Source: Lottia gigantea (lineage: Eukaryota; Mollusca; Gastropoda; Lottiidae). Taken from it: DNA of 64,000 bases. The notes under the pieces were generated by a model. It did no database searches. It had not been told where the DNA came from and saw nothing but the letters and a program-made list of their open reading frames with translations. The DNA lies in the NCBI RefSeq assembly GCF_000327385.1, contig NW_008709945.1, positions 988,459 to 1,052,458 of the forward strand, written 5' to 3'. The translations under genes and the position numbers were made by a program. How positions within the stretch are numbered: position 1 is the stretch's first letter; each line of letters starts with the position of its first letter. Of this stretch, positions 24,401 to 38,150 are shown piece by piece.

Positions 24401-25261
24401 TCAACAGAGAGATGTAGATGAATTAGCCAAACAAGTTGAGGAATTGGAAATGCTTCGTAAACGTCAATCTCGTAAAATTTCGGACTTAAAAGAAGAACTC
24501 CAATACCAGGGCTCTGATTCTCAGGAGAAACAAGTCGTCACAGATAATGCAGTCCACGCTCTCTCTGGTGAACTACGTACAGCAAAAACAGCCCTTACTG
24601 CCATTCAGAACAGAGAAAAACAGGTAGGAACTTGACACTGCTATTAACAGCATTTCAGTAAATATTAGGGTTCAGCAGCAAAAAAATCCAACTCACAGCT
24701 GACTAGGCTTTGATACTTGTGGGCAAAATCCACAAACATTTTCAAATGTGGAGAAAGACTAGCAGACAACATAGGTAATTGAATGGTACTGTTTGCAACT
24801 TTGCAACCATAATTTCATTTTGGGTTAAAAACCCATTTTATTTGAATGTACCAAGACAGCAGTTGCTTAGCTACTCTTGAAGATAGCTATATTTGATGTG
24901 AACCTAGAACCTATCTTATTGTACTTATTTATGTTTCTTGCAGTTGTTAGATTTTCGTAATGTTGTATCAAGAATGCTGGGATTAGACATCAACTCACTG
25001 GCAGTTCCAGACTACGAGATCATTTCACGTTTAGAACTACTCGTCAAGTCTCATCATAGTCAGGCCTTTACCAACATGAACCTTGACGAAGCTCTAGCTG
25101 GTGTGGAAGATGGGTTCCTCAGTGGTTTGGAAGACAACACCAGAATTGTGAATGACCATGTCTTAACACGACCTCGGGACAAATCTCGACGAAAATCTGC
25201 CAAACTTCGAGGTCGAGCTAGATCAATGTCTCCACAAAGACGAGATCCTCGTCGATATTAA
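18404..25261 (+). CDS. CCDC170: coiled-coil domain-containing protein 170, twelve coding exons, 843 residues (828 from the second ATG)
   Basis: Exons are 18404-18640, 19539-19609, 19926-19971, 20318-20413, 20917-21173, 21448-21595, 22044-22229, 22573-22890, 23224-23424, 23720-24136, 24387-24623 and 24944-25261. All are GT-AG with consistent phase. After a short head with RYDSGQNRR, nearly the whole protein is charged heptad-type coiled coil rich in E, K, R, L and Q. The last exon has the conserved block RMLGLDINSLAVPDYEII and an Arg/Ser-rich basic tail. That block is the basis for the CCDC170 call. Human CCDC170 (about 715 residues) is associated with microtubules and the Golgi. The in-frame ATG at 18449 may be the true start; both give the same frame. 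Exons 2 and 3 are only 71 and 46 bases. Confidence 0.85.
23097..23194. repeat. 12-bp microsatellite, about 8 units, in a CCDC170 intron
   Basis: The unit TATCCTATTTTA repeats almost perfectly with two variants carrying an extra TA. It lies about 30 bases upstream of the exon at 23224-23424 and close to its acceptor. Confidence 0.9.
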
Positions 25262-26571
25262 CTCTAATAGTTCTATTTCTTTAAATCTATCTTGTAAATC
25301 TATAAAATATAAGAAATTTCATGTCAAAAATTGAATTGATTTCAAAAAATTTCTTAAATTATATCAAATTCTTTGGTCAGATTTTTCTTATGTTTTTTTT
25401 AGTCAATCTGCGATTTAGAAAAATTGATTTGATTTCAATATGATTTCTGAGGAAATTCTTATGTCAAGTTTTTCTTATTATTTTATAATCTATCTGTGAT
25501 ATACTTTATAAAACTTGAATGTTATAATTGTGAGAAAAGATTTAGATTGTTACCTTCTGTGCAAACTTTCCCTAAAACATAACTTTCTTTAGTTTCTAGT
25601 GTTTGTGCTGCAACTTGTTTGTTTCTTATTATCCCAATATCCCCTTTATATATTCCAACATCTCGGACAGTAACTTATTTTGTAATATAACAATCTGTAT
25701 TTTTGTAGTTAAATATATGTATATTTTATACAGGCACATGTATGTATATTTTCACATTGATAATGTATAATATATATGGACACTAGTTAGCTCTAAAGGC
25801 ACATTTTGAATTATTCTTACAGAGGAACATATGATTGCTAATATTATTTATGAGAAAATTCAAATAAGCATAGTTTAAAATGATTTACTGATTTTAAGGC
25901 ATAGGTTTGCATGATTGCTAAAGATTATTTATGGGAAAATTGATACATGCATAGCCCAGGTTTAGATATACAATATGATGTTCATAACTATGCCATAGGT
26001 CTTTGTGGCTGCCAAATGATATGGATATGGAATTCATGGCAATTACTAAAAGTAAATCATGAGCCATTTAATTATAGTTATATTTAGAAATTTATAATAC
26101 ATGACATGTCTGAAATATATTTTCCTCTGTTTGAACCTATCTAAATATTATATATTGTAGATAACAAATTATTTATAAAAAATTATTATTTTAATCAAAA
26201 TCTTTGCCTATACCAATGTTTTTATTATCCAAAAATTTCATTTTATAATCATTACATTAATTTTAGTGGCCTTTTATCTCCTTCCATTTTCTATCTTATC
26301 CTCGTAAATTTGATCTTATATAAATCGGCAAGGCACAGTCAAATTGAAAACCAAATATTTCAGTCACCTTTTTATTGTATATTTTATCTTTTCTCAAGTA
26401 AAAAATTAGGGTAGATAAGAGCACACTATTTAGTAATACTGCAGCTTTTTTGATGTTTGAATTGGAAAAAAAATTATACATTGATTTCATAATCTGATGT
26501 CTTTATGCACAACCCTTCCAACTACTCAAATTATACATCATCTGTCAATATTTTGTGAAAGTAGAATTTTA

Positions 26572-26577
26572 AATAAA
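26572..26577 (+). terminator. candidate poly(A) signal for CCDC170
   Basis: This is the first AATAAA I see on the plus strand after the CCDC170 stop, implying a 3' UTR of about 1.3 kb. An earlier variant signal may be used instead. Confidence 0.4.
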
Positions 26578-27230
26578 CATCTCCTTTGAATTGGTGGATT
26601 TTTTTACGCTTCCATGTAGATTAGGATGTCTTGTCAGCAAGTTACTTAACACGCCATCTGGTGGAATTTGGATATATTAAACGTAGTCATAATTTGTTAA
26701 CCAATTAAAAACATTGTTAAAAACAATGCAACTGATGAATAAGAGCTTTTGTATCCATGAATTTTACGTGCCATTGCTTTTAGAATTTGCAAAACCACAT
26801 ATTTAAAATGGTATTAGAGATCATGGCATCAAAATGTCTGGAATAACAGGAATCACAGGTATTAGGGAATTCCTTTAACTAAATCAGTTCAAAACCAGTA
26901 GCTACTGTCTGAAAAGGAGGGGCGAATGGTGCTTTATCACTAGGCAACTACAGTAAGCCAGAACCAAATAAAAGTCTAAATTTGTTAATCTTTTAATAAA
27001 GAAATATCTATTATTAACTTACATATTAAAATCTTTTATATACAATTATTGTTGAGCTATAAACTTAATAAACAAGAAAAATGTTGAATATTCAAAATAA
27101 CGAAAAACATTAAAAATCTTTATCACAGTTGTGTTGAATGCTGCATGAAAACAAAAAAAATTCAATTTAATATACATAAAATGAAGGGCACAAAACATCT
27201 ATCTAGGAAATGAAACTGATGAATCAAACA

Positions 27231-27344
27231 GGGCCAGTATTCTCCAAAACTTAGTTAATTTAATGTTTCATTCATCTGATTGGACACTAAAATCAGTAAA
27301 GAATCCAATCAGATTACTGTATTTCTAAAAATTGGATTTCTTAG
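27231..27344. repeat. short dispersed repeat related to 33757-33910
   Basis: GGGCCAGTATTCTCCAAAAC opens the stretch, and CAGATTACTGTATTTCTAAA near its end is the reverse complement of sequence near 33800. An internal CATCTGATTGG / CCAATCAGAT pair makes it self-complementary. Confidence 0.45.
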
Positions 27345-27642
27345 TTAAAGTGACAGATACATCATTTTGGGGGTTGATTTGAGTCTTAAATATGTATATA
27401 GTCTTCAGAAATACTAGAAATGTACAGAAATTACATAATTCTTTCAAAAATATCTCAAAGTAAGAATTTCTTTTCATATTTCTACAGATGTCTTTTCTAT
27501 ATATTACGAAGAAAACTTGTCTTTTTAACTTTTTTTTGGATAATTCTAGACACACATGAACACTATTAGTGATTGGAAACAATTCCCGTTTCTGAGACTA
27601 AAAGTTTGATTGGTCAAAAAAATGGCTCACTTGTCCCTTTAA
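27345..27642 (+). mobile_element. TTAA-flanked MITE, family A, copy 3 (298 bp)
   Basis: It starts TTAAAGTGACAG and ends TGTCCCTTTAA, with TTAA at both edges. It shares with the copy at 13118-13461 the order GGGTTGAT, GTCTTCAGAAATACT, TTTCTATATAT, GACACACATG, TTTCTGAGACTAAA and TTGATTGGTCAAAAAA. It is shorter than copy 1 because of internal deletions. Confidence 0.75.
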
Positions 27643-28509
27643 GATAACATAATTATTATTATGCAGTAGCTGATGATTTTCATAGCCTAGAAAAGTGCAG
27701 GAAACTCTGATAAAAATATGTTAGTAAAATTTTAATCAAACCGAGTGTGAATAGCTACATGAAATGGTAAGTAGATATGAAATCAATGCTGTTGTGGAAA
27801 AGCTATTTATAAAGGCTGTAGCTATTCGCACGGCAACGGTACAAAAATGGGCATTAAAAACCATGGCCACCCCTAACTAACCCTAACAAAATCACTTAAT
27901 ATCATTCTTGACAATCAAAATGGCTTCTCGCTTTAAAAAAAAACAAAAACTAGCACGCCTATTGTGTCTTATCTTATCCGTACCATTGTTTATAAATCAT
28001 AATGCACATATTTTCTGTACAATACAGTCATATGATTGTGAAATAAAATTTTATACACATGAAACACCATATGTTTTATATCAAATCATTGTTTTTAGTT
28101 GCCCTACAAATACAATTAAATATTTGTTAAACTTAACTGATATAAATTAAGACAAAATTGAGCACTGTTTAACACAAGAGATCTAATAAGATGAATCAGC
28201 AGAATACATGGACCCATACGAGGTTAATATTAAAAAAATATGTTTCCAACAGCCTTATTCTCCAAAATATGATGATCCAAATACTTGTAAGTTTCAATTA
28301 AAAACCTTTAAAAATACATTTTGTTAATATAAGGCATCTAAACTGGATAGCTGCATCTTCATTATTATACTTTCCAAGAACGCTATATCTTAACATCACA
28401 CACGAAACATTTAAAGGATCTTAATACAGGATTCATCCACAAACAAAAATTTCTAAAAAGGCTGTTATATTCTCTACCATACTCAAGATATTACAAACTC
28501 TGTCTATTA

Positions 28510-28749
28510 CCTTGACATCATTGGACACATTTCTTATATCACAAAGCAGTTTGTAAATAAAACGATTTAATTGGATTCTATTTGATGAATACAACCAATC
28601 AGAGCTCTAGACAGATAGGACTAATCTGTGTACAGTCATTCTGTCAAGGACTCTAATAGGCTGTATTCATAATTGACAAACCAATTCAATTGCTGCATTA
28701 TTTATAAACTAATGTGATACAAGAAAAGTATCTCGCGATGTCAAGGTAT
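28510..28749. mobile_element. 240-bp hairpin element with TA-flanked inverted repeats
   Basis: The left end TACCTTGACATC and right end GATGTCAAGGTA are perfect inverted copies. The arms keep pairing over about 100 bases (for example CTTATATCACA with TGTGATACAAG, and GATGAATACA with TGTATTCAT). TA at both edges fits a Tc1/mariner-type non-autonomous element. No ORF is seen. Confidence 0.7.
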
Positions 28750-29293
28750 CAGAGGAATATGTAATATGACATGTGAAGATGATCTTCTACAAAAATACGA
28801 ATTTGCATATCATTATTTTGCAGCAGTTCCACAAGTCTATAAAATGCTGATTTTCAACTATGTGGCACCATTTCCATTAACCTGTTGTCACCATTCCTTT
28901 GTCTTTAGACGACAGATATCACTCCTGTAATGTGAGGCGTTATTTCACTTCTGTAATTATTCCTCAAAATGGAGACTTATATGTCTGTTTGTTTGTAATG
29001 TAATTGGTTGCTAACTGGTGCAGAGAAGAGCAAAATGTGTAGTCAGGCAAAGATATCAATGCTTACCAAGCTTCAATTCAAAACATAAACACGAGCAGTA
29101 CCCTTTTTTTTTTTGTTAAAATGAATGTTAATAGAAGTTATACACTTCAACTGTGTTGATTTTTACTTAGACTGCCTAAAAAATAAATTGGTCTCATGTT
29201 TGTATTTTTTTTTTTTTTGGACCTTGATGAGCACAAATACCTTTGCCTTTGCCTGACTATAAATGATATTAAACTATAGTGTCATTATGACCA

Positions 29294-32200
29294 TCAGAAT
29301 CTAGGATTGAGTGAAGGTAATGTATATTGTCCGTACATTATTTTATTAGGTTTACCCTGGGCCTGAAAAACACAAAGAAATTAACATATTTTAGGTTTAA
29401 ACCAATCAGTGCTTCCTGTGCCTCTCCCTCCAAATTTTCATCCAATTGATATTTATCAAAAAGGCATAGCTATCAGCATAGACAATGCAGGTGCACAGAG
29501 GAATTTCTCGCAAAAATACCAATACCATATAGCAAGTTAGCAGTGCATATTATTAAACTGTTGATTTGTCCCTTTTTCTAATCTCAACCAAAACTTTCAC
29601 TAAGTGATATGAATGGTGTATCACCTATTTGTACGAGGAGATAACTATATTCGGTCAAATTTCATGCAATAATAGTGTCCATGAAGTCAAACTTGTTGGA
29701 CATCTTCAATTTGAAGACTTCAAATAATGAACTTATTTTACCTTATGAGGTTTATAACCATTATTTACAGATGGTAAAATTGTCGTCTGCTCAACGTTTC
29801 CTCCACCACCGCCATTTTGATATTTATATTTATTACTTGATGGAAAGCCATTAAATACAGAGTTGTATGCTGTTGGGTGTATCTCTACACGAGGAAATAG
29901 TCCTGTATGGTTTGTATACTGCTGACTTGATTGATATCTTTTATTCTTCCGCTACAAAAAATAATAACAGGGTAAAAATTGGAGTCTGAGAAAACTATAG
30001 GAATAGATGTGCTTTTAATTGATGCCAAAAAAGGGAAAGAACTTAGAAATTACTGAGAAAAAGATATTACTTAAATCTACAGAAGAAATATACGGAGATC
30101 TATTAAAAGTTAGCTAAGAGATTTCGCTAACCAAACTTAAAAAAGAATAGAAAAATTTATTTTGTTAAAGATAAAGCAATAAAAGGTTGTTCAAAAAAAA
30201 TTTGTTGACAGAAACATTATAACAAATTGATGTTAGTATAATAAATGTGTCATGTGCAAGAAAAGTGCCTTATTTTCAGAAACAAAAGTGTAGACTGCGA
30301 AAGTGATCTATCCTCCGCAGCAAAAACAATGTGAATCTCAACTAGTGCAGTACACCCATGACTGTGTATATTGTCAGGCAACTGAAAATACCCCTAATCT
30401 TACAAATGAGCTCTTCCAATCATACAAGTACAGTATCATATTGATTGAAAGTATGCATGTGTAGCAGAGTCCAATCAACAAATGGGGTGTGTCAAAATTA
30501 ACATGTTGAATCACACAATTGTTATTACAGTAACCATTAGCACACCATGATACCTTATTTGGTGATTGACAATAAGCCTCACTATCAGATGCATAACTGT
30601 CAACATTAGAATTCAAATTTTCTTTGGTTTCTGTATCAGAATGAGTCACATGATCAGTGAGATTAATTTCATCTACTGTAACTTGTTCGTAACTTCCTTC
30701 AATGGAGACAAGCGACACTGGTGTTGATGGTAGGCATGGCAACCCCTCAAGGTCTTTGATTTCATTTTCTGTTGGACTAAAAATTATTTTAGGTAAACTA
30801 CTATAAGGAACAGTTCTGTCTGACATACATACAGAAATTTTGTCAGATTCATCTAAAGGAGACATAGTCCGTCCAAGTCGCTTTTTTCTACGTACCCGTT
30901 TTTTATACATATAATTATGTGGGGGTAATGAATGAGGTTTAGGGATGCTGGGATACATTGTAATTTCTGTCATCTTCGGTCGTAACTCCAGAGATTCTTT
31001 GTTGGCGTTGTCTTCAGATTTTGATACCACTTTCTCTTCATTCATTGGACGAATTGGTTTTTCATGATCTGTCTTTCGTTTTTCATCCTGTTCTTGTTGC
31101 CGTGCTTTCATGATCTGTATTCTCTTATCAGCATCTCTGTTAAGAAACTCTTATGCATTAGAAGGTAAAAAGGCTATTGAAAATTTTCAATTTATAATGC
31201 ATTAATTCATGTCAAATTGTGTATGTCTGTTGTGCTTAAAATTTTTAGAGTCCACATGGTAAACTAACTAGACACAATTATATGGATAACAATTACTGGG
31301 TACTTTAATAAAAAGCTTGTGTTGATTCAACAATGGTGCTTTTGTCTCTATCAAGTAGTGACACAGTAAACTATAATCAGGGATGAGACATAAAACGCTG
31401 ATTTATAGTATGACCTTGGAATTCAAATTTCAAGGTCATGGTTTCTCCAGTCTATGAAACGCGTCTCAATATACCTTTTTAAGTGTAAACTTCAAATTGT
31501 GTTATAAGCAAATGATTAACTTTTGTCAAATCCTTGCAAAATGACATAAGGACATTTGCTAATAAGTTATTTTCAAGACTTACTTAAGTTCTTTAAAATA
31601 AGGATGCCTTAAGGCTTGGCGCGCTGTCAGTCTGTCGTCTGGATCATATGTACACATTAAATATATTAAGGCTATAGCATCTTCAGTCACATGAGGTAAT
31701 AATCTTTCTATTCCACTTCCTTTCTTGGGTGGGAAATTAAAATTCATTCCTCTTGACCTGCAAGAAAAAAATTGTCACAGAACATAAAAAAATTTGATGT
31801 AAATAGAGACCACATTAGATTTCATAAAAAATTAAATACATGAGACAAACAACAGTATGTTTCGAAATTAGAGCCCCCCTCCCCCCCATTCCACACAATA
31901 AACTAAAATAGATAAAAACTAAGGTGATCTAGAACAGGTATTTGTTTGAGTTTCTGACTACTTAATATTTTGTGTGACCTCCACCTGCCTGTACCACTAA
32001 ATATAATATATCTTTTATTTTTTTTTCATTTTCTTGAAATAATCCATCACAGATACAATACCTTTAAACAATCATATACTAACCTGCGTAATTTTTTGAG
32101 CACTGCTTGATCTGGTGTTCCCATGACATCATGTATCTTAGCGATTTGGTCCACTTCATTAGAACCAGGAAATAACGGATGAAGACTGAAAAAAAATAAT

Positions 32201-35200
32201 CCAAAGTTTAATACATCACGAGAACCATTATCTTTACTTTAAGTATATTTTTTGGCACCTTATCCTGTTATTGCATATTGCAGTCAAACTGAGATTCTTT
32301 AACTGAGAAAATATATAAACATGTCATTAGCTTATAGAAATACAAACCTGAGAATTTCAAAGAACACACAACCCACACTCCACATGTCCATTTTATATGA
32401 ATAAAATCCATCAGTTAATAAACATTCTGGAGCTCGATACCTGAAATAATATAACATCTTTCTTCAAATAAGTTTTTCTTGAGGTGTAACTGTAACAATT
32501 TGAGCGGTAGAATTTGACATCATTTGCTTGAATTTGAATAAATAATCCAGTATTAATGCAGATCTCTAAAATTACAAGAATATTTGAATTCATGATCTTG
32601 ATAGTAATTCATCATCGATTGGTATCTCTTAAAGTACATACCATCTTGTAGAGATATATTCAGTATATGGTTGCTTTGAATGTAAACTTCTACATGAACC
32701 AAAATCTGCCAGTTTTAGCAGATCATCCTGAAACATATAATATATTGCATACATACTACTATTTAGTTGTGAATTTAGTACACACCCCTTTTTCAACCAC
32801 AAGTGAATCTTGACAAATCTCTGTCACCATCAATAAAGAACAATCAAAAAAGAACAAAAACTCAAAAGGGGCAGGTTTCCCCCTGTCAGTGATGCAGGTA
32901 AGAGGGGCTGACATGGAAAAGTCATTCAGATGGGACAATAAACCAAGGCCACGTGTGCTACAGACTGTGCACGTCACAGATCCCTCGACCTTGCATGGCC
33001 TTGCCCGTCTTTATTAGCCCAGACGGTGAACAAAATTAGGACGTAAAACTCCATTCATTTCATTACCTTAATGAGAATATTTTCAGGCTTAACATCACGA
33101 TGGAAGATACCATTACTGTTTAAATATACAGAAAAAAACACAGTCAAGATCATTAGATATATAAAAAACATATAACATTTAAATAATACATTTATAGTAA
33201 AACATTTTTCACAAATGATAACAATAAATTCTGATGCTTATTCAACCAGCCTATATATCTAACATTCCTTCTAATTTGGTAATGTTTTAATAAGTGTTGG
33301 ACAAGAGCAATAACTCCTAGGAAAAATATATTTATGAAAATTTGGCAAGGTTGAATATTTACAGCAATAAAACAAACCTAGTCCAGTGCTTTTATGAAAC
33401 TATGTTCTCATTACCATAAGACATAGAAGGGATAACAGTTTCCAGAGTAAAGCATTTAAGGCTGCAGTAAGAAAAAACGGTTGCGCCTTTTATCCTTAGA
33501 AATAACCATGAAGTGTAAAGGTTCCAATGATTTGCAGGTGCCCTTATGATCATGATATAGTTCTATATCAAAGGGAGAGTGAGTATAATACATGTATATA
33601 TAATGAAGCTTTGTGTTAAATATATGAAGCCAGAAGAAAAGTAGAGAGTGAATAAATAAATAATAGCACACAGGTTTACAAAACAATCAATTAACATAAA
33701 ACACACACAGCTATTTTTCTTCAATGTGAGAATTGTTCACGGTTTTTAGTCTTTCAGGGGCCATATTCTCAAAGACTTAACTTATATAAAGTCCAGATTT
33801 TAAGAAATACAGTAATCTGATGTAAAGTTAAGAAAAACTTTAAAATTGATATGAGTAATTGACCAATCAGGGATCACTATAATCATCGTAAGTGAAGGCC
33901 CCCTCCTGGACTGTCTTAAAACAATTCAAGATGTTCATGCTAAATCAGAGCAATTGTCTCATCTAAAATAAAGTATGTAGCAATTCTGACAGATTAGATT
34001 TTAAGACAAATCAAAAGTAACATTATTACAAATTAAATCCATCACAGGTTAGTTAGTATACAATTCACAGCAACCATACAATTATTACACAGATTTGATA
34101 TTTTGTTTCATGCTTTCTCTTCAGTTTATTACACTTGCCATCCAAGATCTGACAAAAATGTTTTACATCTCATGTTCTTGATCATTTATTATTCAACCAA
34201 TTAAATGCTCTGATCAGTTTAAATAAATCCCCTTAGCGTATGTGAGGTTAACAGTTCAATATTAGTATCTGATACATGATCACACCATGAGTACCCCCAC
34301 ATTGTGGCCCTCCTCTCTCCAGAACTGAAGCTGACACAATATATCATTTAACATAGGGAGTAAATTGTCTGAGGCCCCTAATTGATTCCCCCTCCAAACG
34401 CCCACCCACCCTTCCTCACCACTGTTCCTCAACAGTTAAATATTAGTATCTGATACACGACACACCAAGTCTTACCAATGCATATGTTCGACAGCTTTAA
34501 TGAGTTGATAAATAAAACTGGTGACCTGATATTCAGGTAGAGGTGATTTCTGGTCTGTAATAATTCAAATAAATAGGACCAGTGTCTTTACTGTGGACAG
34601 GAAGAAAGTGGGAAAGAACCAACACTCAAAAAGTATGATTATTAAAAAAAATTTAAGCTTGACATATAATAACAACTGAGCATTTAACATTAGATTAGTT
34701 GTTCTGCAAAAACAAAATAAATTTAGTTAAGCATATAAGCCAATTTTGGTCCCTAATGGCTAAAACAATTCCAGATTATTTAGTACTTTATAAATTTTGA
34801 AATGATTTATTTCCTCTTATATACAGTACTTTGTGACATAGATTGGCAAAACCTTACAATATTCAGTAAAGACAATAGTATCAGTAGCTACAATCAATAA
34901 CTTGACACACTACTAGAGACAGATTTATCTGAANNNNNNNNNNNNNNNNNNNNNNNNNNNNNNNNNNNNNNNNNNNNNNNNNNNNNNNNNNNNNNNNNNN
35001 NNNNNNNNNNNNNNNNNNNNNNNNNNNNNNNNNNNNNNNNNNNNNNNNNNNNNNNNNNNNNNNNNNNNNNNNNNNNNNNNNNNNNNNNNNNNNNNNNNNN
35101 NNNNNNNNNNNNNNNNNNNNNNNNNNNNNNNTCATAAAATCATATTGCTACTATTTCCAGATCTACCATGTCACATCATCAAGGCAATAAGACAGAGGTC

Positions 35201-38150
35201 TTATACCTTAACATCATTAGGCACTTTTCTTGCATTTTTCATTTTCTAGTAGAACTAGTAGTTACACATGTAGCCATACTGATTTTGAAGGCTCTCATGT
35301 CTCAAATCATATATATATATAAACATTAAATCAGCATCACTTACCCCTGATAAGTTCATAGATATTCATATCCATTAATTCACAGATTAAGACTAGAGTA
35401 CCAGATTTCTTGTCACTGAAATGAAACTCAGACAAGTCAATATGTGATATGAGGTACAAATCTAAAGAGTTATGGCAACAAAGCTACACGATAATTAAAG
35501 GGATTGTAAAGAGGTTTTCTAAACTTTTCACGTGTATCGGGGACACTCATAGCATCAATTTGTACCATTCCAATTTTCATTCCGGCGTCTGTGGTTCTTG
35601 CAATACCATGTAAACTAACATGTTTTATGATGTCACTAGAGGGGAGCTACCCTCTGGTTATATTTAAATGTCTTTGTAAATGATGTTAATAGCGAAATAG
35701 AAATATAAAACTTACAATATGACCTCCTCTAATTCTAAGATGTTATTGTGAGGATTTAATTTTCTCATGGCTTGTATTTCTCTCAGGTTATTCACCTGAT
35801 CCATACTGAAAAATACAAAAACATGTCACTTATTACAAGTTGTAATTAGAAGTTATAATGTTTCTGGACAGCAAGGCAGTAACGTAAAGTTTGGTTTATA
35901 CTTCTGGAGCCATTACCTTCCCTAATACACTAGCATACGCTATGACAGGTGGATGCGTCAGGTGGTGGTTACAGTCAGACCTCACTGTACATTAACTTGT
36001 ACCCACGCACACAGAGGGTCACATAAGCAGAAATGCCTCACTTTTGAAGCGACGACCAAACATTCAAAATGACTTTTCTTCTCAATTATGTATTTAAATC
36101 CACAAAGACCCCCTGTGCCTTGTTTTAACGTCAATTCCCTATCATAGAATAAAATTTGCAGCAGGTTTTGGGAAAATAAAAGTGACTTGACAAAGGCTTT
36201 AAAGTAAAGCTTGACTTATACTTCTTATGCCGTCACACCAGCCCTAATAAATTAATGTAACTTGACACTGGCAGAGTCTTTCTATAAATTATCTAAGAAA
36301 TTTTTTTTAACATTTTCCTTAAGTTAGTTGGATATTCCTCCTTTAATCTTGAGATTAGGGTCTTGAGATAATCTTGTAATCTCTAGATGACCTGTGACAG
36401 GATTAGTAAACTATAATATAATCATAAAATTAACACACTTCAAACACTTATAGTTATACTAATATGAAAAACTAGAGCAAACATTCTTAAAGAGAATATC
36501 CCATGAAACCTTTGATATACAATTATGTTATGCAATACAACATGAACTTAATATAAGCTCAATCTAATATATACAGGAATGGGATCCATTTGGGCTCAAT
36601 TAGAAATCATCCTAGTCAATTCTTGACACACTACTATTTATACATGTAGCTAGAAAATGAAGCTCAATATCAACTTAATCTCATTTAAAAAAAGAAGGAG
36701 ATCCATATTAGTTCAAGTTTAGCCCATCTTACACATCTTTCGACACACAACAATTTAACTTAATACAATATAGAGCTAAATTTTAGCTCAGTCTCAAACC
36801 CAATTCAATCGCTGCCATGTCTTTAGTTTTACAATGCTGCCAAACTACTCAAATATAATGCTAAATTATTGTTAAAAAGGCTATACATGTACACATATGT
36901 GAATTTTTTTCTCCATACCACTGGCAATAGGCATATCATTCATACCCAAATATTCTTTATTATTCAATAGTAAATTTTTATCACACTATTTATTGCATTA
37001 TAACAGTGTTATTTACACTAAAATTATAGCAATAATACAAGTAAATCCCTTCAAATTCTCTTAGAAAAGTTTCTAAAACCTACTTGACCTCTTAATAAAG
37101 AAATTAAATTACAAGTCTTATTAAAACTACTAGTAAACCAATAGTATTGAATAATCAATACCTATACAGGTATTCAATTCATGACACAGTTTTCTATGAA
37201 GGGGTGAATATCCTAAAAAGCCTTAAATAGCAGTGAGATGGTTAATTGTCTAGTCACTGTCCTTTCTGTATTGAGTTTTGCTACTTTTTCTGTGACTGTT
37301 TTTTTGATTTGGATTGATAAACTTCCATTAAGGAAATATTAGAATAATAAAAAATATGGATCGTAATATATGTATATTATAGAATAAATTAAAAGCAGTG
37401 AATAGTCTTTGGTATATTCTTGATTTCCTTCACAGCATGAAGAATTTCAAACATGAATGCTTGAAGAATGAGAATGAATTTGAATAATTATATACATATA
37501 TAAAATATCCATTGAAATGATTCTTAAAAAATATATAAAATTACTTACTTGTCATAACTTTGTTTCATCTTCTTGCACGCCCAGTATCCGCCATCTTTTA
37601 TATTTTGACATTTTAAAACTTCGGAAAATGTCCCTTCCCCTTTCTTACCAATAATTCTGTATTCTAGAATGAAAAAAACCCATAAAAAGAATCAAATTCA
37701 TGTACAAAATATAACGCTTCTTGTAAATCCAGAAGTATTTAAAAGACGGCAGTTTTTTTTTTCATTTTTCTACTTATAGTAATTTAGTATTTTTTCAAAA
37801 CACTATTAAAAATATGGACAAAAATTGGTGCAACATCTGAGCACACACATTTAAGTTATACATTTCTACCAGATCTGTAGCAGCTGATGTACATCTTTAC
37901 GTATAATTTTCAATGTCTGTCATAGTCCTAATTCATTGAAACCATCAAACCTTCTGGGTTTTTTGGGGTAAAATCACCCATAGCTAGCTCTTGGACTATA
38001 TACAAAGACCACTTCCAAAATCTCTAAAAGTCTGCAGCAAAAACTACATTGCACTAATACCATGCAAATTAGAGTCATAAGTTAAGAGTACATGTAAATA
38101 CCAGTGTTTCTGACTATTGTAAAATACATACTTTGTAAAAATATGTTCAT
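29294..38150 (-). CDS. MOK: MOK-type serine/threonine kinase, thirteen coding exons, 579 residues
   Basis: Minus-strand exons are 38132-38150, 37549-37663, 35716-35805, 35345-35415, 34476-34554, 33067-33115, 32642-32727, 32348-32440, 32084-32185, 31584-31757, 30554-31136, 29742-29951 and 29294-29362. Phases close throughout. Visible landmarks are the glycine loop [11 protein letters not shown] (residues 12-22), ATP-binding lysine in YWACK (37), HRDVKPEN (131-138), DFG (150-152), the TEY activation-loop motif (164-166) and WYRAPE (171-176). The TEY motif and sequence match MOK (RAGE) within the MAK/ICK/MOK group, kinases that act in cilia. The tail after the kinase domain is about 290 residues, much longer than in the 419-residue human protein, and is Ser, Pro and Lys rich. 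The 19-base first coding exon is the least certain part; it is supported by phase and a GTATGT donor. Confidence 0.92.
32764..33061 (-). repeat. dispersed repeat filling a MOK intron
   Basis: Read on the minus strand it begins AATGAATGGAGTTTTACGTC, and the same opening occurs at 45331 on the plus strand. It has higher GC than the surrounding intron and no intact frame. It may be a SINE or a LINE 3' fragment. The class is not determined. Confidence 0.4.
33757..33910. repeat. short dispersed repeat in a MOK intron
   Basis: GGGGCCATATTCTCAAAGAC opens it, and TAAGAAATACAGTAATCTGA matches the reverse complement of sequence near 27310. It belongs with the fragment at 27231-27344. Confidence 0.4.
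34934..35131. other. assembly gap, 198 N
   Basis: The run of N lies in the MOK intron between exons 35345-35415 and 34476-34554. The coding phases on either side match, so no coding exon need be missing. Confidence 0.99.
35495..35650 (+). mobile_element. partial foldback MITE, TTAAAGGGATTG family
   Basis: TTAAAGGGATTGTAAAGAGG opens the copy, followed by CATCAATTTG and GCGTCTGTGGTTCTTGCA, which match one arm of the element at 4104-4386. Only one arm is clear. Confidence 0.55.

Larger units (their letters stand above)
25262..29293. other. convergent spacer between CCDC170 and MOK
   Basis: The first 1.3 kb is probably CCDC170 3' UTR, ending near the AATAAA at 26572. The rest holds a repeat fragment (27231-27344), a family A MITE (27345-27642) and a 240-bp hairpin element (28510-28749). 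No coding exon is supported. Confidence 0.6.
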
